Positions 27,063 through 34,779 of a DNA stretch of 64,000 nucleotides are shown here, piece after piece. The stretch's first letter is position 1; each line of letters starts with the position of its first letter. The position numbers were made by a program, and so were the translations under genes. The notes beneath the pieces are model-generated. The model had not been told where the DNA came from, did no database searches, and was given only the letters and a program-made list of their open reading frames with translations. The stretch is from Actinoplanes xinjiangensis (lineage in GTDB: Bacteria > Actinomycetota > Actinomycetes > Mycobacteriales > Micromonosporaceae), in assembly GCF_003148685.1 (NCBI RefSeq), contig NZ_QGGR01000001.1:682001-746000 (forward strand), written 5' to 3'.

Positions 27063-27887
27063 ATGGGCGACACGCCTGTCATCACGCTCAACAACGGCGT
27101 CACGATTCCGCAGATCGGTTTCGGCGTCTTCCAGATTCCCGAGGCGCAGACCGCGGCCGCGGTCACCACGGCTCTGGAAGCGGGCTACCGCAGCATCGAC
27201 ACCGCCGCCATCTACCACAACGAGTCGGGCGTCGGCGAAGCACTGAAATCGGCCGGGGTGCCGCGTGACGACCTGTTCATCACGACCAAGGTCTGGAACA
27301 CCGATCAGGGGTACGACGAGACGCTGCGCGCCTTCGACGCCAGTACCGCCCGGCTCGGGGTGGACCGTCTCGACCTCTACCTCATCCACTGGCCCACCCC
27401 GAAACGCGGGAAGTACCTGGACACCTGGCGGGCGCTGGAGAAGCTGCTGGCCGACGGACGGGTACGGGCGATCGGCGTCTCCAACTTCCTGCCCGAGCAC
27501 CTGCGGGCCGTCGCCGACCTGGGCGGCACGGTGCCCGCGGTCAACCAGATCGAGGTGCACCCGGCCCTGCAGCAGCGGGACGCCCAGGCGGCCAACGCGG
27601 AGCTGGGAGTGATCACCGAGGCGTGGAGCCCGCTCGCGCAGGCCGGCGTGCTCGGTGACCCGGCCGTGCTGGCGATCGCCACCGACCACGACCGCACCCC
27701 CGCCCAGGTCGTGCTGCGCTGGCACGTGCAGCAGGGCCGGATCGTGATCCCCAAGTCGGTGACCCCGTCGCGGATCGCGGAGAACCTGCGGATCTTCGAC
27801 TTCGAACTGTCCGCCGACGAGCTGGCCGCGATCGACGCGCTGGAGAGCGACGGCCGGACCGGGCCGCACCCGGACCACTTCAACTGA
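27063..27887 (+). CDS. Aldo/keto reductase (2,5-diketo-D-gluconate reductase type)
   Basis: A 274-residue AKR with the full catalytic tetrad D46, Y51, K76 and H109 (DTAAIYHNE, FITTKVWN, LYLIHWP) and the NADPH-binding IPKSVTPSRI segment near 235. The short form and the DTAAIY/GVGEAL pattern fit bacterial AKR5-type enzymes that reduce 2,5-diketogluconate or a broad range of small carbonyls. GAGGAGAG precedes the ATG. It stands alone, followed by a strong hairpin. The physiological substrate is uncertain. Confidence 0.92.
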   Translation: MGDTPVITLNNGVTIPQIGFGVFQIPEAQTAAAVTTALEAGYRSIDTAAIYHNESGVGEALKSAGVPRDDLFITTKVWNTDQGYDETLRAFDASTARLGVDRLDLYLIHWPTPKRGKYLDTWRALEKLLADGRVRAIGVSNFLPEHLRAVADLGGTVPAVNQIEVHPALQQRDAQAANAELGVITEAWSPLAQAGVLGDPAVLAIATDHDRTPAQVVLRWHVQQGRIVIPKSVTPSRIAENLRIFDFELSADELAAIDALESDGRTGPHPDHFN

Positions 27888-27895
27888 CCTGCCGC

Positions 27896-27931
27896 TCTGT
27901 GACGGTCACGTCATCCGGTGACCGTCACAGA
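27896..27931 (+). terminator. Perfect hairpin after the aldo/keto reductase
   Basis: TCTGTGACGGTCAC (27896-27909) and GTGACCGTCACAGA (27918-27931) form a perfect 14-bp stem with an 8-nt loop, beginning 8 bp past the stop. There is no T-tract. It is most simply a transcription terminator or 3' stabiliser; the internal GTGACGGTCAC is itself near-palindromic, so an operator for the next gene is an alternative. Confidence 0.65.
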
Positions 27932-27998
27932 GATCGTCAAGCGGCTTCACAGGAACCCGCCGCACACTGGGGTCACGTTCCCCTCACAGGAGGTTCCG

Positions 27999-28271
27999 AT
28001 GGGTCTTCTCGCCCTGGTCAGCTTCGTGTTGCTGCTGGTCCAGCTGGTGCTGCTGGTTCGGGTGGCGCTCGACTGGAGCGTCATGCTGGCCGGTCCCGCC
28101 ATGCCCGGGTCGGCCCGGGCCAAGGCCCTCGACGTGATCTACCGCATCACCGAGCCGATCCTCGCCCCGGTCCGGAAGGTGCTGCCCCCGCTGCGGGTCG
28201 GCGGCGTCTCCATCGACCTGGCGTTCATCGTCGTCTTCGTGGTGATCGGCATCATCCGCGCGCTGCTCTGA
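27999..28271 (+). CDS. YggT family membrane protein
   Basis: A 90-residue protein starting at ATG 27999 right after AGGAGG. It has two hydrophobic helices (about 3-24 and 72-90) joined by a loop with YRITEPILAPVRKVLPP, the conserved YggT motif. YggT proteins usually sit next to sepF/ftsZ in division clusters; this copy is solitary. Function in membrane or division biology is not established. A GC-rich hairpin follows the stop. Confidence 0.85.
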   Translation: MGLLALVSFVLLLVQLVLLVRVALDWSVMLAGPAMPGSARAKALDVIYRITEPILAPVRKVLPPLRVGGVSIDLAFIVVFVVIGIIRALL

Positions 28272-28275
28272 CCGG

Positions 28276-28306
28276 CCGGCCGGCCCGGTCGGACCGGGCC
28301 GGCCGG
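28276..28306. terminator. Bidirectional hairpin between yggT-like and esterase genes
   Basis: CCGGCCGGCCCGGT and ACCGGGCCGGCCGG form a 14-bp perfect stem with a 3-nt loop. It occupies almost the whole 40-bp gap between two convergent stop codons, so it can serve both transcripts. Confidence 0.7.
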
Positions 28307-28311
28307 GCAGG

Positions 28312-29286
28312 TCAGCTGAGCCGGTCGTCGACGAACTCCAGCGCCGCGGTGTCGAAGAAGCTGCGGCCGCCGGCGTGGTCGTCCCACGGGTAGACCTCGA
28401 TCTCCTTCTGCCCCTCGATCGCGTTGTAGGCGGCGAACACCCCGGACGGCGGGCACACGTCGTCCATCAGGGCCGCCGACATTATCGACGGCGCGGTGAT
28501 CCGCCGGGCGAAGTGCACGGCGTCCACGTGGTCGAGGGTGTCCAGGGTCCGCTGCGCGGCCCGCGGGTTGGCCCGCAGGAACCGGACCACCTCGGCGTAC
28601 GGGTTGCTGTCGGTGATCGTGATCGCCCGCTGGATGTCGCAGAGGAACGGCACCCCGGCGACCACCGCCGCCACCAGTTCCGGGACGAGACCGGCGGCCG
28701 ACAGCGCGAGCGCACCGCCCTGGCTCTTGCCGGTCACGACGAGCCGGGAGGCGTCGGCACCGGGCAGCTCGGTGGCGGTCTCCACGGCCCGGACCGCGTC
28801 GGTGATCAGCCGCCGGTAGTAGAACGTCTCCGGGGCGAGCACCCCGCGGGTCAGGAAGCCGGGCGACGACGGGCCGGCGCCGTGATCGTCCGGGTCCGGG
28901 GTGTCGCCGCCACGCCAGCCGCCACCCTGACCCCGGGTGTCCATGATCAGGTGGGCGTACCCGGCGCTGGTCCAGGTCAGCCAGTCGATCGGCAGGCCGC
29001 GGCCACCGCCGTACCCGATGAACTCGACGGCGATCGGCAGCGGGCCGTCGGCGGTGGACGGGCGGTTGAGCCAGGCCCGGACCGGCTGGCCGGCGTAACC
29101 GGTGAAGGTGACGTCGAACGTGGTGACGCCCTTCAGCGGCGTGCCGACCTCGGTCAGCTTCGGTGGCAGGGCCGCCCGGCGTGCCGCGGTGAGCGTGCCG
29201 GACCAGAAGTCGTCGAAGCCGGCCGGCTCCGGGCGGGAGAGGCGGTACTCGCGCAATTCGTGGAGTGGGAAGTCAAACAGCGCCAT
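28312..29286 (-). CDS. Acetyl xylan esterase-like deacetylase (AXE1/CE7 family)
   Basis: 324 residues from ATG 29286. The CE7 layout is clear: FDDFWSGTLT near 24, the GYGGGRG oxyanion region near 91, MDTRGQGGGWRGGDTPDPDDHG near 115, nucleophile S188 in GKSQGGALAL, an acid in MDDVCPPS near 273, and a histidine in PWDDHAGG near 303. CE7 enzymes remove acetyl groups from xylo-oligosaccharides or cephalosporin C and lack signal peptides, as here. With the xylanase and arabinofuranosidase of this window it would complete intracellular processing of acetylated xylan fragments (inference). No clear ribosome site precedes the start. Confidence 0.88.
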   Translation of the reverse strand: MALFDFPLHELREYRLSRPEPAGFDDFWSGTLTAARRAALPPKLTEVGTPLKGVTTFDVTFTGYAGQPVRAWLNRPSTADGPLPIAVEFIGYGGGRGLPIDWLTWTSAGYAHLIMDTRGQGGGWRGGDTPDPDDHGAGPSSPGFLTRGVLAPETFYYRRLITDAVRAVETATELPGADASRLVVTGKSQGGALALSAAGLVPELVAAVVAGVPFLCDIQRAITITDSNPYAEVVRFLRANPRAAQRTLDTLDHVDAVHFARRITAPSIMSAALMDDVCPPSGVFAAYNAIEGQKEIEVYPWDDHAGGRSFFDTAALEFVDDRLS

Positions 29287-29346
29287 GGTGATCACGCTAG
29301 GCGCCCACGTTGGCCGGAACCAGCCCCGACCGGGCACCATGGTCGC

Positions 29347-31524
29347 GTGCCACCGGAGACCTCCCGCCCCCCGCACGTCCTCGAAGCCGTTCTCGAGCGG
29401 CTGACCTATGTGAACGAGGAGACCGGCTACACGGTGGCCCGGGTCGCCCACAAGAGCAGCACCGACCTGTTGACCGTGGTCGGCGCGCTGCTCGGCGCGC
29501 AACCCGGGGAGAGCCTGCGGCTGAGCGGCTGGTGGTCGTCACACCCCCAGTACGGGCGGCAGTTCGAGGTCGTCTCGTACACGACGGTGCTGCCCGCCAC
29601 CATCCAGGGCATCCGCCGCTACCTGGGGTCGGGGCTGGTCAAGGGCATCGGGCCGGTGTTCGCCGAGCGGATCGTGGACCACTTCGGACTGGACACCCTG
29701 GAGATCATCGAGACCGCGCCGGAGCGGCTCATCGAGGTCGCCGGGCTGGGGCCGAAACGCACCAAGAAGATCACCGCGGCGTGGGCCGAACAGAAAGCGA
29801 TCAAGGAGGTGATGGTCTTCCTCCAGGGGGTGGGCGTGTCCACCTCGATCGCCGTGCGGATCTACAAGAAGTACGGTGACTCGTCCATCTCGGTCGTCAA
29901 GAACTCGCCCTACAAGCTGGCGGCGGACGTCTGGGGCATCGGGTTCAAGACCGCCGACACGATCGCGCAGGCGGTCGGCATCCCGCACGACAGCCCCGAA
30001 CGGGTGAAGGCCGGCCTCCAGTACACGCTGTCGCAGGCCACCGACAACGGGCACTGCTTCCTGCCCCTGCCGGATCTGACGGCCGACGCGGCGAAGATCC
30101 TCGACGTCCCGGCCGCACTGATCCCCGCCTGCCTGGCCGAACTCGTCGAGGAGGAGGGCGTGGTACGGGAGCAGGACGAGATCTACCTCGTGCCGTTCCA
30201 CCGGGCGGAGCAGTCCCTCTCCTCGTCGCTGCTGGCCCTGCTGCGGGACCGGGCGGACCGGATGCCGCACTTCCGCGACGTGGACTGGGGCCGGGCTCTG
30301 ACATGGCTGCACCAGCGCACCGGGTCGACCCTCGCCACCGAGCAGGAGCAGGCGGTACGGCTCGCCCTGACCGAGAAGGTCGCGGTCCTCACCGGCGGGC
30401 CGGGATGCGGGAAGAGCTTCACCGTACGCTCGATCGTCGAACTCGCCGCCGCGAAGAAGGCGAAGATCCAGCTCGTCGCCCCGACCGGTCGCGCCGCGAA
30501 ACGGCTCGCCGAGTTGACCGGCCACCCGGCCGCCACCGTGCACCGCCTGCTCAAACTCCAGCCCGGCGGCGACGCCACCTTCGACCGCGACAACCCGCTC
30601 GACGCCGACCTGGTGGTCGTCGACGAGGCCTCGATGCTCGACCTGATCCTGGCGAACAAACTGGTCAAGGCGATCCCGCCGGGCGCGCACCTGCTGCTCG
30701 TCGGCGACGTCGACCAGCTGCCGTCGGTCGGCGCCGGCGAGGTGCTGCGCGACCTGCTGGCCGCCGACGTGATCCCCCGGGTACGGCTCACCCAGATCTT
30801 CCGGCAGGCCGCGGAGAGCGGCGTCGTCACCAACGCGCACCGGATCAACCAGGGCCGGCCGCCCCGCTTCGAGGGCCTGACCGACTTCTTCCTGTTCCCC
30901 TGCGACGACACCGAGGCCACCGCGGCACTCACCGTCGACGTCGCGTGCCGCCGGATGCCGAAGAAATTCGGCCTCGACCCGCGCCGCGACATCCAGATCC
31001 TCACCCCGATGCACCGCGGCCCGGCCGGCGCGGGGGCGCTCAACGTGCTCCTCCAGCAGGAACTCACCCCGCACCGCGACGGCCTGCCGGAGCGGCGGCT
31101 GGGCGGGCGGGTGTTCCGGGTGGGCGACAAGGTCACCCAGATCCGCAACAACTACGACAAGGGCGTGGCCGGCGTCTTCAACGGCACCGTCGGCGTCGTC
31201 ACCGGGCTGTCGCCCGAGGAGCAGACCCTGACGGTACGCACGGACGAGGACGAGCAGATCGAGTACGACTTCGACGAACTGGACGAGCTGGCGCACGCGT
31301 ACGCCATCACCATCCACCGCTCGCAGGGGTCGGAGTATCCGGCGGTGGTCATCCCGCTGACCACCAGCGCCTGGATGATGTTGCAGCGCAACCTGCTCTA
31401 CACCGCGATCACCCGGGCGAAGCGACTGGTCGTGCTGGTCGGCTCCCGCCGTGCGCTGGCCGCGGCGGTACGCACGGTCGGCGCGGGCCGCCGGCACACC
31501 GCCCTGACCAGGCGTCTCGGCTGA
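29347..31524 (+). CDS. recD2: RecD2-type ATP-dependent DNA helicase
   Basis: GTG 29347 gives 725 residues; the frame is open far upstream through the divergent esterase, which is not coding in that sense. Order of domains: N-terminal OB-like region, helix-hairpin-helix repeats (about 95-200; LVKGIGPVFAERIV, EVAGLGPKRTKKI, DVWGIGFKTAD), then an SF1B helicase core with Walker A GGPGCGKS (K356), DEAS at 426-429, GDVDQLPSVG near 457 and a C-terminal motif AITIHRSQGSEYPAV near 655. RecD2 proteins without RecBC unwind 5'-overhang DNA in recombination and mismatch repair. Confidence 0.92.
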   Translation: MPPETSRPPHVLEAVLERLTYVNEETGYTVARVAHKSSTDLLTVVGALLGAQPGESLRLSGWWSSHPQYGRQFEVVSYTTVLPATIQGIRRYLGSGLVKGIGPVFAERIVDHFGLDTLEIIETAPERLIEVAGLGPKRTKKITAAWAEQKAIKEVMVFLQGVGVSTSIAVRIYKKYGDSSISVVKNSPYKLAADVWGIGFKTADTIAQAVGIPHDSPERVKAGLQYTLSQATDNGHCFLPLPDLTADAAKILDVPAALIPACLAELVEEEGVVREQDEIYLVPFHRAEQSLSSSLLALLRDRADRMPHFRDVDWGRALTWLHQRTGSTLATEQEQAVRLALTEKVAVLTGGPGCGKSFTVRSIVELAAAKKAKIQLVAPTGRAAKRLAELTGHPAATVHRLLKLQPGGDATFDRDNPLDADLVVVDEASMLDLILANKLVKAIPPGAHLLLVGDVDQLPSVGAGEVLRDLLAADVIPRVRLTQIFRQAAESGVVTNAHRINQGRPPRFEGLTDFFLFPCDDTEATAALTVDVACRRMPKKFGLDPRRDIQILTPMHRGPAGAGALNVLLQQELTPHRDGLPERRLGGRVFRVGDKVTQIRNNYDKGVAGVFNGTVGVVTGLSPEEQTLTVRTDEDEQIEYDFDELDELAHAYAITIHRSQGSEYPAVVIPLTTSAWMMLQRNLLYTAITRAKRLVVLVGSRRALAAAVRTVGAGRRHTALTRRLG

Positions 31525-31763
31525 CCCGCCACGGCCCCGGCCCACGGTGGCCGCCTACCACACCGCCCCACGGCCTGGGCGGTGATTACGGAAATCCGGC
31601 CGAATGGTCGTGTTGTCCGGACGCTGGTACGGCTGTTTCGCGCACCGCTCCCGACAGTTCCTGATCTCGCTAGTGTGAGCTTGTAAATCAATTCTTCCAG
31701 GCCTTTTCCGAACCATTTTTCGGTTTCGGGAAAGGGGCTCGAGAACTGACGGGGGAAATGCTC

Positions 31764-32402
31764 ATGTTGCGTTCGATGACGGCGGGCACAGCGCTTCTCG
31801 GCGTGCTCGCGATGGCCGCTCCGGCCCATGCCCAGCCGCAGCCGCCGAAGCCCGACAAGATGATGGTGATCGACGTGGTCTCCGCGAACGGGTCCGGATG
31901 TCCGGACGGCAGCGCGGACATCCAGGTCTCGCCCGACTACACCGCCTTCACGGTGACCTATTCGCAGTACACCGCCTCGGTCGGGCCGCAGGCCTCACCG
32001 CTGGACTTCCGGAAGAACTGCCAGCTGGCGCTGGACATCAAGGTGCCGTCCGGATACACGTTCGCCATCGCCAGCGCGGACTACCGCGGATACGCCAGTC
32101 TCCGGCCCGGCGCGTACGGCCAGCAGGCGGCCAACTACTACTTCCAGGGGCACACGCAGAGCACGCGCAGCCGGCACGACTTCAAGGGCCCGATGGAGGA
32201 CTCCTGGCAGCGCACCGACAAGGTGGCGATCGTGTCGTACAGCTACCTGCCGTGCGGTGAACGCCGGTACCTCAACATCAACACCGAACTGCGGGTCAAC
32301 CGGGGATCGTCGGACGCGAAGAAGCACACCAACTTCCTGTCCATGGACTCGACCGACGCCGCGATCAACACGCTCTACCGGGTCGCCTGGAAGAAGTGCT
32401 GA
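31764..32402 (+). CDS. Secreted DUF4360 protein
   Basis: ATG 31764 lies 8 bases after GGGGG; an in-frame ATG at 31758 is too close to that site. The protein (212 aa) has a Sec signal peptide ending near APAHA. The mature domain matches DUF4360: VVSANGSGCPDGSADI, FTVTYSQYTASVG, DFRKNCQLALDI and VSYSYLPCGERRYLNINTELRVN, with conserved cysteines likely forming disulfides. Function of the family is unknown; it is common in actinomycete and fungal secretomes. The 5' leader contains an imperfect inverted repeat (CCTTTTCCGAA...TTCGGGAAAGG, about 31700-31733). Confidence 0.85.
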   Translation: MLRSMTAGTALLGVLAMAAPAHAQPQPPKPDKMMVIDVVSANGSGCPDGSADIQVSPDYTAFTVTYSQYTASVGPQASPLDFRKNCQLALDIKVPSGYTFAIASADYRGYASLRPGAYGQQAANYYFQGHTQSTRSRHDFKGPMEDSWQRTDKVAIVSYSYLPCGERRYLNINTELRVNRGSSDAKKHTNFLSMDSTDAAINTLYRVAWKKC

Positions 32403-32469
32403 TCCGCTCACCGTTCCCGCCCATACGTGTCGCCTCGCCGTTCCTCGGCGACCCGCTCCACTTATCGGC

Positions 32470-32559
32470 TCGCCGTTCCTTGTCGATTCACTGTTCCTTG
32501 TCGACTCACTGGTCCCTGTCGACTCATTGGTCCTTGTCGACTCACTGGTCCTTGTCGAC
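32470..32559. repeat. Five 18-bp tandem repeats containing the stop codon of the YibE/F gene
   Basis: On the minus strand the unit is GTCGACAAGGACCAGTGA. Units lie at 32542-32559 (the last five codons VDKDQ plus the stop of the YibE/F gene), 32524-32541, 32506-32523, 32488-32505 and 32470-32487, with one to several changes each. Because 18 is a multiple of 3, four of the five units keep an in-frame TGA. Further decayed copies (for example 32435-32452) reach towards the convergent DUF4360 stop at 32402, so the whole gap appears built from the end of this gene. Confidence 0.9.
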
Positions 32560-33777
32560 GAAGGCCGCCCACGGGTCACCGGCCGGTCGTGGCTCCGCCC
32601 GCACGGGTGGGGCTGCCACCGGCCGGGACCGCCGGGCGGCCAGCAGTGCGGCCAGGGCCGTGGTGATCGGCACCGCGGCGACCAGGCCGATCGTGCCGAC
32701 CGCGCTGCGCACCAGCTCCTGCGCGATCATCTGTGAGGTGAGCAGCTCGTCGAGCGGGGTGTCACCGGCCGCGAACAGCAGCATCAGCGGCAGCGACGCC
32801 CCGGCGTAGGCGAGCACGATCGTGTTGATCACCGAGGCGATGTGGGCCCGGCCGATCCGGGTGGCGGCGCTGTAGAGGCGGCGGAACCCGTACGACGGGT
32901 TGGCCAGTGCCAGCTCGGTGACCGTGGCCGACTGGGTGACCGTCACGTCGTCGAGCACCCCGAGCGAGCCGATCACGATGCCGGCCAGCAGCAGGCCCCG
33001 CATGTTGACGTCGCCCCGGGTGATGGTGAGGAAGTTCGACGTCTCGTCGGCGACACCGGTCAGGTGCACCGCCCCGGTGGCGAGGGCGGCCAGGATCGCG
33101 GTGATCGCCAGGCTGGCCAGGGTGCCGGCCACCGCGATGGTCGTGGTCATCGACAGCCCGTGCGTCAGATAGAGCACGACCAGCATGATCGCGGCGGCGC
33201 CGACCACCGCGACCAGCACCGGGGACCGGCCGTCCAGAATCGCCGGGACGATGAAATAGAGCAGGATCGCGAAGGTGACCGCCAGACCGCCCAGCGCCGT
33301 CACCCCGCGCCACCGGCCGAAGGCGATCACCGCCAGTGCGAACGCGACGCCGAGCATCCACAGCTCGTCGCCCCGCTGGTGGTCGGAGATCGAATAGCTG
33401 GTGCTGCCCTCGTCGTTGAGTGTCAGCATCGTGACGTCGTCACCGGACTCCACCGTCGGCGCGCCCGGACCGTTCGGGATGTCCGTGGTGATCACCGGCC
33501 CGTCGTCGAGCCGCACCTGGACGGTTCCGCAGTTCTCCAGCGGGGTGTCGCCCTCCGGCACCGGCGGGCACTCCTGCGGGGTGACCGCCACCACCTCGCC
33601 GGTCACCACGGCCGGGCCCGCCGCGCCCTCGGCCTGCGGGGTGTCGCGCGGCCAGAGCAGCAGCATCCCGACCAGGGTGACCAGCACCGCCGGCACGAGC
33701 AGCAGCAGGGTGAGCCGCCGGGCGTGCGGGAACTCCGGTAGCTCCCGGTGGGCGTGGTGATGGTGGTCGCCGCTCAT
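32542..33777 (-). CDS. YibE/F family membrane protein
   Basis: 411 residues from ATG 33777. A His-rich N-terminus (GDHHHHAHRE) precedes a first TM helix (about 22-39), an extracytoplasmic beta region (about 45-130) and seven or more further helices. YibE/F signatures are seen in GRSPVLVAVVGAAAIMLVVLYLTHG near 190 and the GSLGVLDDVTVTQSATV stretch near 270. Such proteins are predicted polytopic transporters or permeases of unknown substrate. The last five codons and stop are tandemly repeated downstream. It lies downstream of, and on the same strand as, the decarboxylase-like gene. Confidence 0.88.
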   Translation of the reverse strand: MSGDHHHHAHRELPEFPHARRLTLLLLVPAVLVTLVGMLLLWPRDTPQAEGAAGPAVVTGEVVAVTPQECPPVPEGDTPLENCGTVQVRLDDGPVITTDIPNGPGAPTVESGDDVTMLTLNDEGSTSYSISDHQRGDELWMLGVAFALAVIAFGRWRGVTALGGLAVTFAILLYFIVPAILDGRSPVLVAVVGAAAIMLVVLYLTHGLSMTTTIAVAGTLASLAITAILAALATGAVHLTGVADETSNFLTITRGDVNMRGLLLAGIVIGSLGVLDDVTVTQSATVTELALANPSYGFRRLYSAATRIGRAHIASVINTIVLAYAGASLPLMLLFAAGDTPLDELLTSQMIAQELVRSAVGTIGLVAAVPITTALAALLAARRSRPVAAPPVRAEPRPAGDPWAAFVDKDQ

Positions 33778-33932
33778 CGTGCTCCTCGACGCGTTCGCTG
33801 GTTCGGCCGCGCGAGAACCGTACCCGCCCGGTCCCCGGTCCCGCCCCCACGCCGCCTCAGACCCGCCCACCCGCCGCGTCAGGTCCGTGCCGGCCGCCCC
33901 GTCAGGTCCCGGCCGGCCGCCGCGTCAGATTC

Positions 33933-33985
33933 GGCTGGCTCTCACCGCTGTCTCAGCGGCGCTGAGACAGCGGTGGGGACCAGCC
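33933..33985. repeat. Copy 6 of the 53-bp palindrome
   Basis: The cleanest single copy: a 25-nt left arm (GGCTGGCTCTCACCGCTGTC continuing TCAGC), a GGC loop, and a right arm GCTGAGACAGCGGTGG-GGACCAGCC. It lies 84 bp beyond the stop of the minus-strand acetoacetate-decarboxylase-like gene. Its right end runs directly into a 19-bp tandem array. On the other side, GTCAGGTCC..CCGGCCGCC-type short repeats fill about 33868-33930. Confidence 0.9.
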
Positions 33986-34073
33986 GGGCCTCTCGGAACC
34001 AGCCGGGCCTCTCAGGACCAGCCGGGCCTCATGGGACCGGCCGGGCCTCCCGGGACCGGCCGGGCTTTTCAGG
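33979..34073. repeat. Five 19-bp tandem repeats reaching the stop codon of the decarboxylase-like gene
   Basis: Units of the form ACCAGCCGGGCCTCTCGGA begin at 33979, 33998, 34017, 34036 and 34055 with an exact 19-bp period and increasing divergence. The first unit shares its ACCAGCC with the right end of the 53-bp palindrome, and the last contains the stop codon (34069-34071) of the adjacent gene. The array therefore bridges gene end and palindrome. Confidence 0.88.
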
Positions 34074-34731
34074 TTGCTGAACGGGACTTCGCGCGGTCCT
34101 CGGCGGAACGGCCGAAGGTCAGCCAGAAGTCGGTGACGGCCAGGCTCAGCACCGGGCGCCGCCCGCTCAGGTAGCCCAGCGGGCCGTCCGGCTCGGGACG
34201 CCACGCCGCCGCGGCCGTACGCAGCCCCGCCCGGCCCCGGACCGGGGTGCGCCGCACGTGCTCACCGAGCTGCTGCGCCACCGTGAACCCGAGCGGATAC
34301 CGGCCCGGCAGCCGCCGCTTGAGCCGGACCAGCGCCGATCCGATCGCCGCGCCGCCGGGGGCGGTGAGGGTGGCGTCGACGAGCGGCTCGGTCTCCGCGT
34401 CCAGGGTGAAGTCGGCGAGTTCCTTGGGGATGCCCCAGAGCCTGCGGCCGCCCTCGCGGGAGGCGACGCTGTCCACCCAGATGTCGGTGATGCTGACCCG
34501 TGGACGGCCGCGCTCGTGCACCAGGACGGCGCTGAGCAGTTCCCTGTAGTGCAGGACGCCGCCCGGTTCGTACGACACCCAGGCGGCACCGACCGCGACG
34601 CGGCCGCCGACGGTGACCGGGCGCACCGCGGCGCCGAGCACCGGAGGCAGGGCCGGCATGTCCCGGCGGGGGATCAGGAACACCGACAGATACATCTGTC
34701 CGCGCAGGTGCCAGGGCTCGGGCGGGTACAT
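34069..34731 (-). CDS. Acetoacetate decarboxylase family protein
   Basis: A 220-residue protein of the ADC beta-barrel fold: MYLSVFLIPRRDMPALP near the start, YRELLSAVLV near 62, WVDSVASREGGRRLWGIPKELADF near 85 (a Lys in the position of the Schiff-base region) and a C-terminal LAVTDFWLTFG. True acetoacetate decarboxylases have a paired-lysine active site; here a single Lys in GIPKEL is seen, so the activity may differ. Many actinobacterial members act in secondary metabolism or are unknown. The stop lies inside a 19-bp tandem repeat. Confidence 0.75.
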   Translation of the reverse strand: MYPPEPWHLRGQMYLSVFLIPRRDMPALPPVLGAAVRPVTVGGRVAVGAAWVSYEPGGVLHYRELLSAVLVHERGRPRVSITDIWVDSVASREGGRRLWGIPKELADFTLDAETEPLVDATLTAPGGAAIGSALVRLKRRLPGRYPLGFTVAQQLGEHVRRTPVRGRAGLRTAAAAWRPEPDGPLGYLSGRRPVLSLAVTDFWLTFGRSAEDRAKSRSAT

Positions 34732-34779
34732 GACTCCACCCTGGCACCCCGCGGGCGTACGTTCAACGCTCTCGATGCC

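Noticed and set aside
29347..31524. A much longer version of the RecD2 protein starting near 28375
   Set aside because: The extra 324 codons run antisense through a complete esterase gene and contain no domain; the GTG at 29347 gives a protein of normal family length.
34069..34731. Calling this gene a true acetoacetate decarboxylase
   Set aside because: The fold matches, but the paired-lysine active site expected for the classical enzyme is not evident, so only the family is named.
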